From Candidatus Kuenenia stuttgartensis (GTDB taxonomy: Bacteria > Planctomycetota > Planctomycetia > Pirellulales > UBA1268): DNA of 8,574 bases. Position 1 is the first letter of the stretch. Each line of letters starts with the position of its first letter. Shown piece by piece: positions 1 through 5,468 of the stretch. A program made the translations under genes and the position numbers. Location of the stretch: positions 1-8,574 of the forward strand of contig CAMCPF010000108.1 of NCBI GenBank assembly GCA_945876515.1, in the 5' to 3' direction. A model generated the notes under the pieces. It saw only the letters and a list, made by a program, of their open reading frames with translations. It was not told where the DNA came from and did no database searches.

Positions 1-1
1 T

Positions 2-949
2 CTGGAGGCGGATCTGCTCACCCCCAAGGCGCTCGAATGGCTTGAGAAGGTCAGCCCCGGACTGCCACCCGAAAAGGTGCGCGAACTGCGGCTCCAGATC
101 TGCCAGCAGGTGATCGATCAGCATATCGAGACGCTGCTGGTGTATGTCGATGCCTGCCGCGAGATTCCGGCCGACAAGCTGCCGGAGATCCGCAAGAACG
201 TGGATAATGCCTTCGACGAGCAGCAACTGCCCCGGATGATGCAGGAGGAGGGCGTGGCCAACTCGCTCGAATTCGAACAGCGGCTGCGGCAGCGGGGCAT
301 GACGCTCGACCGGATGCGGAAGATGTTCTTCGAGCGCGGCCTCGCCCAGGAGTGGCTGCGGAAGAACGTCGGCGGCGACGAGGAGATCCCGCACGCGGAA
401 CTGATCGCCTGGTACCAAAACCATCTCGACGAGTACGAGTTTGCCGCCCGGGCCCGGTTCGAGGTGCTGACCGTGAAGATGGGGCTCAAGCGATCGCGGG
501 CCGCCGCCTGGGACATGCTGGCCGCGATGGGCAACGAGGTGCTGGGAGGCCGACCGTTCGCCGAGGTGGCGAAGAGCCGCTCCGAGGGGCCCACCGCCGC
601 GCAGGGCGGAAGCTTCGACTGGACGAATCAGCGCAGCCTCGCCTCGAAGAAGCTCGACGAGGCGATCTTCTCCCTGCCGATCGGTGAGCTCAGCGCGATC
701 ATCGAGGACGGCGAGGCGCTCCACATCGTGCGGGTCATCGAGCGAGAGGCCGCGGGCCGGACCCCTTTCCTCGACGCCCAGGTCGGCATCCGCGAGCAGC
801 TCGTGATCGACAAGCGGCGGCAGGCGAGCGACGACTACCTCGCGAAGCTGCGAGCCCGGACGCCCGTCTGGACGGTGTTCGACGACCCGACGGGCTCGGC
901 GTCGCAGCCAACCTTCATGGCGGGCCGGCCCACCAGCTCGCCCCGCTGA
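2..949 (+). CDS. Parvulin-type peptidyl-prolyl cis-trans isomerase (SurA/PpiC-like), 5' end missing
   Basis: This is the 3' portion of a gene whose frame is open from the left edge; 315 residues are visible before the TGA. A GTG at position 77 is only an internal valine candidate, because the frame continues upstream with ordinary coding sequence. Visible residues 1-140 are helical and charged, like the N-terminal chaperone region of SurA/PrsA-type proteins. Residues about 147-248 form a PpiC/rotamase domain: a strand with ARFEVLTV, the segment RPFAEVAKSRSEGPTAAQGG followed by an FDW turn, then AIFSLPIGELSAIIE and HIVRVIERE, the usual end of a parvulin fold. Family members catalyse proline isomerisation and chaperone exported proteins, usually in the periplasm. 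Location cannot be judged here because any signal peptide lies outside the window. The last 30 residues are Pro/Ser-rich and look disordered. The fold call is firm; the exact subfamily is not. Confidence 0.85.
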   Translation: MEADLLTPKALEWLEKVSPGLPPEKVRELRLQICQQVIDQHIETLLVYVDACREIPADKLPEIRKNVDNAFDEQQLPRMMQEEGVANSLEFEQRLRQRGMTLDRMRKMFFERGLAQEWLRKNVGGDEEIPHAELIAWYQNHLDEYEFAARARFEVLTVKMGLKRSRAAAWDMLAAMGNEVLGGRPFAEVAKSRSEGPTAAQGGSFDWTNQRSLASKKLDEAIFSLPIGELSAIIEDGEALHIVRVIEREAAGRTPFLDAQVGIREQLVIDKRRQASDDYLAKLRARTPVWTVFDDPTGSASQPTFMAGRPTSSPR

Positions 950-971
950 CGAGCGCGCGGGAAGCCGGCCG

Positions 972-997
972 CCGCGGCCCCGCGACTCGGGCCGCGG
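972..997 (+). terminator. Strong GC hairpin downstream of the PPIase gene, possible transcript end
   Basis: Arms CCGCGGCCC (972-980) and GGGCCGCGG (989-997) pair perfectly over 9 bp with an 8-nt loop, and G971/T998 can add a wobble pair. It begins 22 nt after the PPIase stop codon and ends before the citrate synthase promoter, which is where a terminator is expected. No T-tract follows, so it is not a classical intrinsic terminator. It could act with Rho, or stabilise the 3' end of the message. Confidence 0.35.
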
Positions 998-1012
998 TCC
1001 CAGCGCGGCTGA

Positions 1013-1041
1013 TTGTCGCGGCCCTGCGCGGCGGCTAGACT
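1013..1041 (+). promoter_or_regulatory. Sigma-70-type promoter for citrate synthase
   Basis: TTGTCG (1013-1018) and TAGACT (1036-1041) are separated by exactly 17 bp. This is a good match to the housekeeping -35/-10 arrangement in otherwise extremely GC-rich DNA. Transcription would start near 1048, giving a leader of about 70 nt. The promoter also helps fix the gene start, because the in-frame TTG at 1042 directly abuts the -10 box and so lies upstream of the expected transcript. Confidence 0.6.
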
Positions 1042-1116
1042 TTGCTTCTCTTTGAGGCGTCCGCACCATCCCCTGCCTCGCCGGACGCTCGCGACCGACC
1101 GAAGGAGCTCTCCGCC

Positions 1117-2478
1117 ATGACCCCCGCCGCCCCCAAGGCCGCCTCCCGCACCGCCGCCGAGTGGACGCCCCCCTGGCCGGGCACCCAGGCCGCCGGAACG
1201 GCCCGGCTCGCCTACGACGGCCAGGAGCATGAGCTGCCGGTCGTGGTGGGCACCGAAGGGGAGCAGGCCATCGACATCGCCAAACTGCGGGCCCAGACGG
1301 GGCTGATCACGCTCGACGAGGGCTACGTCAACACGGGCTCCACCGCCAGCGCGATCACCTTCCTCGACGGTGAGAAGGGGATCCTGCGCTACCGGGGCTA
1401 CCCGATCGAGGTGCTGGCCGAGAAGTGCGACTTCGTGGAGGTGGCCTATCTGTTGATGGAGGGTGAGCTGCCGACGGTCGACCAACTTGACGCCTTCCGC
1501 ATGTCGCTCTCGCACCACACGATGATCCACGAGGACATGCGGAGCTTTTATGGCGGGTTTCCCCGTGACGCCCACCCGATGGCGATCGTCGGCAGCGTGG
1601 TGGGAGCGCTCTCGACCTTCTACCAGGACTCGCTCGACGTCCGTGACCCACGGCAGGTGGAGGTGAGCGTCCACCGGCTGCTGGCCAAGCTCCCCACGAT
1701 CGCGGCCTACAGCCACAAGAAGTCGTGCGGCCAGCCGCTGATGTATCCGCGGAACGACCTCTCCTACTGCGAAAACTTCCTCCACATGATGTTTGCGGTC
1801 CCCTGCGAGGACTACCACATCGACCCCGACTTCGCCGACGCCCTCGACATGCTCCTGATCGTGCATGCCGACCACGAACAAAACTGCTCCACCAGCACGG
1901 TGCGGATGGTCGGGTCGAGCGACGCCAACCTGTTCGCCAGCATCTCGGCGGGCATCTCGGCCCTCTGGGGACCGCTCCACGGCGGGGCCAACCAAGCCTG
2001 CGTCGAGATGCTCGAGCGGATCGTGGCCGACGGGGGCGACGTCAAGAAATACGTGGACCTCGCCAAGAAGAAGGACTCGGGATTCCGCCTGATGGGCTTC
2101 GGCCACCGGGTCTACAAGAACTACGACCCGCGGGCGAAGCTGATCAAGGCCACCTGCGACAAGCTGCTTGCAAAGATTGCCCGCCACGATCCGCTGTTCG
2201 ACATCGCCCAGCAGCTCGAGGAAGTGGCGCTCGCCGACGAGTACTTCATCGAGCGGAAGCTCTATCCCAACGTCGACTTCTACTCCGGCGTGATCTATCG
2301 GGCGATGGGCATCCCGGTGCAGATGTTCACGGTCTTGTTCACGATGGGCCGCCTGCCCGGCTGGATCGCCCACTGGATGGAGATGCACAAGTCGCCGACG
2401 AAGAAGATCTGCCGGCCGAGGCAGGTCTATTCCGGGGAGACGCTGCGGGAATTCGTGCCGATCAACCGACGGTCGTAG
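1117..2478 (+). CDS. gltA: Citrate synthase (type II, GltA-like)
   Basis: The product condenses oxaloacetate and acetyl-CoA to citrate, the entry step of the TCA cycle, in the cytoplasm. It has 453 residues, against about 427 in E. coli GltA; the extra length is a Pro/Ala-rich N-terminal stretch of roughly 28 residues. The small N-terminal domain typical of the hexameric type II enzymes is present (GLITLDEGYVNTGS, then GILRYRGYPIE). The catalytic residues are all in place: H288 in GPLHGGAN, H330 in GFGHRVYKNYDPR (the family signature) and D387 in NVDFYSG. The conserved HADHEQN segment is at 250-256. The ATG at 1117 is chosen because AAGGAG (1102-1107) sits 9 nt upstream and the promoter -10 ends at 1041. 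The gene is probably monocistronic and converges with tadA. No frameshift or missing residue was seen. Confidence 0.97.
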   Translation: MTPAAPKAASRTAAEWTPPWPGTQAAGTARLAYDGQEHELPVVVGTEGEQAIDIAKLRAQTGLITLDEGYVNTGSTASAITFLDGEKGILRYRGYPIEVLAEKCDFVEVAYLLMEGELPTVDQLDAFRMSLSHHTMIHEDMRSFYGGFPRDAHPMAIVGSVVGALSTFYQDSLDVRDPRQVEVSVHRLLAKLPTIAAYSHKKSCGQPLMYPRNDLSYCENFLHMMFAVPCEDYHIDPDFADALDMLLIVHADHEQNCSTSTVRMVGSSDANLFASISAGISALWGPLHGGANQACVEMLERIVADGGDVKKYVDLAKKKDSGFRLMGFGHRVYKNYDPRAKLIKATCDKLLAKIARHDPLFDIAQQLEEVALADEYFIERKLYPNVDFYSGVIYRAMGIPVQMFTVLFTMGRLPGWIAHWMEMHKSPTKKICRPRQVYSGETLREFVPINRRS

Positions 2479-2511
2479 CCCCAGCGGTCTTTCTTCTGCG
2501 GAAGGCCCGGG

Positions 2512-3018
2512 TCACGGACCGTCCGGACCTTGGGTTCGGCGCTTGGCGCGGAAAAACTCCGTCAGCAGCCGACCGCATTCATCGGCCAGCACGTGCCCTA
2601 CGTGATCGACCCGATGGTTGAGACGCTGGTCTTCGAACAGCCGATACAGCGACTCAACCGCCCCGGCCTTGGGATCGGCCGCCCCCCAGACGACGACCGG
2701 GACCCGCGCCTGGAGGATGGCGCCGGCGCACATCGGGCAGGGCTCGAGCGTCACATAGAGCGTACAGCCCTCGAGCCGCCAGGAGCCGAGGCTGGCCGCA
2801 GCCTGGGTGATCGCGATCATCTCGGCGTGGGCGGTGGGGTCGGCCAGTTGCTCCCGCTGGTTGTGGCCACTGCCAACCACCCGGCCCGCCGCCACCACGA
2901 TCGCGCCCACGGGCACCTCGTCCTCCGCCGCGGCCACGCGGGCCTCCTCGAGGGCCAGCCGCATCCAGCGCTCGTGGGGCCTGGCCCCGGGCAGGTCGGC
3001 GTCGTGGAGATCGTCCAT
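2512..3018 (-). CDS. tadA: tRNA-specific adenosine deaminase TadA
   Basis: This zinc-dependent deaminase converts adenosine to inosine at wobble position 34 of tRNA-Arg(ACG), allowing one tRNA to read several CGN codons. The 168-residue product matches E. coli TadA (167) in length. The zinc and catalytic motifs are visible: H64-A-E66 in [10 protein letters not shown], and PC94-x-x-C97 in [11 protein letters not shown]. The C-terminal [16 protein letters not shown] segment resembles the RNA-binding C-terminal helix of true TadA, which argues against guanine or cytosine deaminase relatives. The ATG at 3016-3018 starts just before the conserved helix [11 protein letters not shown]. An in-frame GTG at 3081 would add 21 Pro/Ser-rich residues that look non-native. 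No convincing Shine-Dalgarno precedes the chosen ATG. The gene converges with citrate synthase 33 bp away and diverges from the membrane-protein gene. Confidence 0.95.
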   Translation of the reverse strand: MDDLHDADLPGARPHERWMRLALEEARVAAAEDEVPVGAIVVAAGRVVGSGHNQREQLADPTAHAEMIAITQAAASLGSWRLEGCTLYVTLEPCPMCAGAILQARVPVVVWGAADPKAGAVESLYRLFEDQRLNHRVDHVGHVLADECGRLLTEFFRAKRRTQGPDGP

Positions 3019-3069
3019 GCGAGGAATCGGGGCGGGGGCGGGCGGGCTGGGCGACGGTGCGGAATCGGG

Positions 3070-3075
3070 TACGAT
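3070..3075 (+). promoter_or_regulatory. Candidate -10 element (TACGAT) for the 3117 membrane-protein cluster
   Basis: TACGAT lies 41 nt before the ATG at 3117 and is one of the few AT-containing hexamers in this divergent intergenic stretch. The region 17 bp upstream (CTGGGC, 3047-3052) is a poor -35 match. The same hexamer occurs upstream of hemG on the other strand. This is an inference from position and sequence only. Confidence 0.3.
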
Positions 3076-3116
3076 CCACACCGGTCACATCATCGACTCC
3101 GGGAGCTTGTCCGTCC

Positions 3117-3908
3117 ATGGATCCCGTCACGGTTCTCCTTCGCTGGGCCCATGTGCTGGCCGCGATCACGGCCCTCGGAGGCCTGCTCTTCGCCCGCTTC
3201 GCCTTCGTCCCCGCAGCCGAGGAGCTGGGCGCTGAGACGGCCGACCGGCTGCACGCCGGCGTGCGCCGCCGCTGGCTGCCCTGGGTGATCGGGGCGATCA
3301 CGCTGCTGCTGGCCAGCGGGCTGGCAAACTACATTCTGCTGATGCGGCGAGTGAAGGCCGACCCCGAACTCTGGGGCGGCGACTGGATGAGACAGACCGG
3401 CTACCACACCTTGTTCGGTGTCAAGTTTCTGCTGGCGCTGATCGTGTTCTATCTTGCCAGCGGCCTCGTGGGCCGCGGTGCCGGCACGCAGTGGATTCGC
3501 GACGCACGAAAGCAGTGGCTGTCGGTCACGGTCGGCCTCGGCGTGGCGGTGGTGCTGATCTCCGGCTGGATGCGGCAGCTGCACACCGGTGTCAACGACC
3601 TGCCCGATCCCGTGAAGGCCTACGCCCGCACCTATCTTGACGACATCGAGGCCGCCAACGCCGCCGCCGGCCGTGACGACGACGATGCCCCGCGCGGCGG
3701 ACCCCGCTCGGGTCCCTCCGGCGAGAATCCACGGCCCGCTGACAGCGAAGGGAAGCCGGATTCCGAGGTGAAGACGGAGCGAGAAGGAAAGACGGACGCT
3801 CAGGAGAAGATCGATGGACAAGAAGCAAAAGAAGCGGATGGAGGTGCTGCATCAGAAGATCGCGAAGCTGCAGCAGCTCCTGGCGGGGGCGAAGCAGCAG
3901 CCCGATGA
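3117..3908 (+). CDS. Four-helix CopD-like integral membrane protein with charged cytosolic-type tail
   Basis: The 263-residue product has four hydrophobic segments at about residues 4-32, 53-75, 97-118 and 133-152, then a long polar tail (about 160-263). The pattern of a first helix with RWAHVLAAITALGGLLFARF, a second ending LLLASGLANYILL, a third with FGVKFLLALIVFYLA and a short fourth helix resembles the CopD/DUF-type four-helix membrane family. That family includes copper-resistance proteins and many members of unknown role. Histidines H12, H97 and H156 lie at helix ends and could bind metal or haem, but this is inference. The tail is rich in Lys, Glu, Asp, Gly and Ala and looks disordered. 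The ATG at 3117 is chosen because GGGAG (3101-3105) precedes it and the TM1 motif begins immediately; the upstream extension to 3057 is low-quality. The last 95 nt overlap the next gene in another frame. The substrate is unknown. Confidence 0.75.
   Translation: MDPVTVLLRWAHVLAAITALGGLLFARFAFVPAAEELGAETADRLHAGVRRRWLPWVIGAITLLLASGLANYILLMRRVKADPELWGGDWMRQTGYHTLFGVKFLLALIVFYLASGLVGRGAGTQWIRDARKQWLSVTVGLGVAVVLISGWMRQLHTGVNDLPDPVKAYARTYLDDIEAANAAAGRDDDDAPRGGPRSGPSGENPRPADSEGKPDSEVKTEREGKTDAQEKIDGQEAKEADGGAASEDREAAAAPGGGEAAAR
3802..3806 (+). promoter_or_regulatory. Ribosome binding site of the nested coiled-coil gene
   Basis: AGGAG lies 7 nt upstream of the ATG at 3814, inside the coding sequence of the preceding membrane-protein gene. 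Its quality is the main reason to believe that the overlapping 57-codon frame is translated. Confidence 0.55.
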
Positions 3909-3987
3909 TCCCGGCGAGGTGCCTCGGCTCGAACGGGAGCTCGAGGCGGCTCACGCCGAGCTCGCGAAGCTCAAGCAGGGGTCGTGA
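3814..3987 (+). CDS. Small basic coiled-coil protein (57 aa), overlapping the membrane-protein gene
   Basis: I do not recognise this protein. It begins with a basic stretch (MDKKQKKRMEVL), continues as an amphipathic helix (HQKIAKLQQLLAGAKQ), breaks at a Pro/Asp/Gly turn around residues 30-37, then forms a second helix (RLERELEAAHAELAKLK) and stops after GS. Leucines and other hydrophobics recur at heptad-like spacing in both halves, so a helical hairpin or coiled-coil dimer is likely. There is no membrane segment or signal peptide. Support for it being real: AGGAG 7 nt before the ATG, a stop codon directly coupled to the start of the kinase gene (the ATG at 3990 is 2 nt after the TGA), and a sensible protein instead of a shadow translation. 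The first 95 nt overlap the 3' end of the upstream gene in a different frame. It could be an adaptor for the kinase or membrane protein; that is speculation from position. Confidence 0.7.
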   Translation: MDKKQKKRMEVLHQKIAKLQQLLAGAKQQPDDPGEVPRLERELEAAHAELAKLKQGS

Positions 3988-3989
3988 AG

Positions 3990-4847
3990 ATGGGATTCTT
4001 GTCGGGGCTGTTCGGCGGGGGTCCGAAGCGGGTCGATCTCTGGAACCGGTTCGAGCGGCTGCGGGAGAGCAACTCCGGCACCATGTCGGCCTTTTACAAG
4101 GTCCGCGACCGGCAGGATGGCGAGATCCGCGGCCTCAAATTGATCGACCGCGTTAAGTGCGCGCCGATCGAGGGCCGCTACAAGGGACTCGGCAAGCCGG
4201 GCGAGGGTGAGATCGGCAAGCAGATCACAGGCCCCAACATCGCCCGCACGCTCGAGTGGGGCGAATCGACCACGGGCGACCCGTTCGTGCTGCAGGAGTT
4301 CGTCGAGGGCACCCTGCTGCACGCCCTGCTGACGACCAAGAAGGTCGCCTTCTCTCCCGCCCAGAAAATCGACCTCGTCCGTCAGGCCGCCACGGCCATC
4401 GCCACGGTTCACCAGGCGGGCTTCGTCCACCGCGACATCTGCCCGCGCAACTTCATGCTCCGCCCCGATGGGCGACTCATCCTCTTCGACTTCGGGCTCA
4501 CGGTGCCCGACAAGCCGGTCTTCCTTCAGCCGGGCAACCGGATCGGCACGCCGAACTACATGGCACCCGAGGTTGTCCGCCGCAAGCAGGCCGACAAGCG
4601 GCTCGACATCTTCTCCTTCGGGGTCACCGCCTACGAGATCTGCACCCTGGCCTCACCCTGGCCGCGCGGCCAGACGGGCAACGTAGCGCTCTCGCATGAC
4701 AAGCCGCCGGATCCCATCGAGCAGCACTGGGCCGAGATCCCAGCACCCCTCGCCGCCGCGATCATGGGCTGCCTCGCGGCCGAACCGACGGCCCGGCCCG
4801 AGAGCATGGATCGCTTCCTGGGGGCGATCAGCAAACTGGGACGGTGA
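3990..4847 (+). CDS. Compact serine/threonine protein kinase-like protein with variant catalytic loop
   Basis: The 285-residue protein consists almost entirely of a protein-kinase fold, with no transmembrane or sensor domain. Visible elements in order: a reduced glycine-rich loop with a single glycine (ESNSGTMSAFYKV, 26-38), the ATP-anchoring lysine K50 in GLKLID, a likely helix-C glutamate E72, the catalytic loop HRDICPRN (147-154, base D149), metal-binding DFG (167-169), GTPNYMAPE ending the activation segment, and DIFSFGVTAYEI. It should therefore bind ATP and could phosphorylate Ser/Thr. The loop has Cys where Ser/Thr kinases have Lys, with Arg two residues later as in tyrosine-kinase loops (HRDLAARN). 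The N-terminus MGFLSGLFGGG is hydrophobic and may associate with the membrane. AGGGG (3977-3981) is 8 nt before the ATG at 3990; an in-frame GTG at 3984 is possible but badly spaced. The gene is translationally coupled to the small upstream gene. Substrate unknown. Confidence 0.88.
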   Translation: MGFLSGLFGGGPKRVDLWNRFERLRESNSGTMSAFYKVRDRQDGEIRGLKLIDRVKCAPIEGRYKGLGKPGEGEIGKQITGPNIARTLEWGESTTGDPFVLQEFVEGTLLHALLTTKKVAFSPAQKIDLVRQAATAIATVHQAGFVHRDICPRNFMLRPDGRLILFDFGLTVPDKPVFLQPGNRIGTPNYMAPEVVRRKQADKRLDIFSFGVTAYEICTLASPWPRGQTGNVALSHDKPPDPIEQHWAEIPAPLAAAIMGCLAAEPTARPESMDRFLGAISKLGR

Positions 4848-4920
4848 CGGGCGGCGGACGGCCGCGACCGGGCGTGAGACGGGCGGGCATGAGCCGGAAT
4901 CCGGCCGGGACGGGCAGCCC

Positions 4921-4949
4921 TTGAAGCAGCCGGCGAATCGGCCTATTTT
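4921..4949 (+). promoter_or_regulatory. Sigma-70-type promoter for the small basic protein gene
   Basis: TTGAAG (4921-4926) and TATTTT (4944-4949) are spaced 17 bp apart, a close match to a housekeeping promoter and noticeably AT-rich for this DNA. Transcription would start near 4956, leaving a leader of about 77 nt that ends in GAGGAG. This makes 5033-5257 an independent transcription unit and not the last gene of the kinase cluster. Confidence 0.62.
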
Positions 4950-5032
4950 CGTGAGTCTTGGCGGAGTCCGGCTGGCCGACGTCTGCCTCGGACACCCGCC
5001 AAACTTCAGCCCACTTTTGAGGAGACAACCCG

Positions 5033-5257
5033 ATGACCATGGACAAGAGCCTCCGCGTCCGCAAGGGAGGCACGAGCGTCCGCGGCGTCCTGACCCGGGC
5101 CGAACGGATCGCCAAGCTCAAGGAACAGGAGCGGTGGCAGGATGGCCGCAGCCCGATCGGCCTGCCCAAGGTGCGCGTCCCCAAGCTGTCGATGAAGAAG
5201 AAAAAGAAGGCCAAGGAAGAGGGTGAGGGCGAGGCTGCGGCGGGGAAAAAGAAATAG
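5033..5257 (+). CDS. PVC-group small basic protein
   Basis: This 74-residue, strongly basic protein matches what I recall of the small basic protein family found in Chlamydiae, Verrucomicrobia and Planctomycetes (the TIGR04137 type). It starts MTMDKSLRVRKGG, has the conserved LTRAERIAKLKEQERW centre, then a GLPKVRVPKLS segment, and ends in a lysine run with an acidic/Gly/Ala patch and a final GKKK. The molecular function of the family is not established. The charge and small size suggest nucleic-acid or ribosome association, which is inference. GAGGAG (5019-5024) lies 8 nt before the ATG at 5033; the second in-frame ATG at 5039 would be 14 nt away and is less likely. It has its own strong promoter, so high expression is plausible. 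Confidence 0.9.
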   Translation: MTMDKSLRVRKGGTSVRGVLTRAERIAKLKEQERWQDGRSPIGLPKVRVPKLSMKKKKKAKEEGEGEAAAGKKK

Positions 5258-5264
5258 GTGGGGC

Positions 5265-5446
5265 GCTGAGAGGGGTGGTTGGCGGATGCCCCGGGTTGCA
5301 GCGGACCTTCGGCCGCTGAACCCGCGTGCCCCGGGTGGTTTTCAGCGGCGCGGGGTTGCTAGGCCGACGCACCTTGGATCGCTGAACGCCCGCGCCTCGA
5401 GTGGTGTTCAGCAGCGCGGGGTTGCTGAGTCGTCGCTTCTTGGGTG
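5265..5446. repeat. Imperfect tandem repeat of about 66 bp with internal palindromes (two clear copies plus one degraded)
   Basis: Copy A (5315-5380) and copy B (5381-5446) are directly adjacent, both 66 bp, and match at 51 of 66 positions by my hand alignment. Both contain GCTGAA...TTCAGC followed by GCGCGGGGTTGCT. In copy B, GCTGAACGCC (5381-5390) pairs with GGTGTTCAGC (5403-5412): 10 bp with one G-T pair and a 12-nt loop. In copy A the outer six pairs remain (5315-5320 with 5341-5346). A degraded third copy precedes them: GGGTGGTT (5273-5280) and CGGGTTGC (5292-5299) have the same internal spacing as their counterparts in copy A. No open frame here looks coding. The block fills the gap between the convergent small basic protein and hemG genes. 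Confidence 0.75.
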
Positions 5447-5468
5447 GTGGCTGCACAGGGCCGCCTGA

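Noticed and set aside
77..949. A complete PPIase gene starting at the GTG at 77
   Set aside because: The same frame continues open to the left edge with ordinary coding-like sequence, and no Shine-Dalgarno precedes the GTG, so the gene is better read as truncated by the window.
835..2388. A 517-codon open frame on the minus strand opposite citrate synthase
   Set aside because: It is the antisense shadow of a certain citrate synthase gene. The translation is His/Val/Gly/Arg-rich with no recognisable domain, as expected from GC-rich codon bias.
2479..2511. Bidirectional terminator between the convergent citrate synthase and tadA genes
   Set aside because: Only weak stems exist (for example CTTC/GAAG around 2493-2504) and there is no T-tract in either direction, so I could not support a terminator call.
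4851..4905. Intrinsic terminator after the kinase gene
   Set aside because: Two small hairpins (GCGGC/GCCGC at 4851-4865 and GCCGG/CCGGC at 4893-4905) have only 5-bp stems and no T-tract; they are expected by chance in this composition.
5265..5446. CRISPR array
   Set aside because: The units are only about 77% identical, directly adjacent without unique spacers, and there are no cas genes nearby.
5223..5468. An 81-codon plus-strand frame across the repeat block
   Set aside because: It overlaps the small basic protein gene in another frame and translates the repeats into Arg/Gly-rich sequence without a convincing start site.
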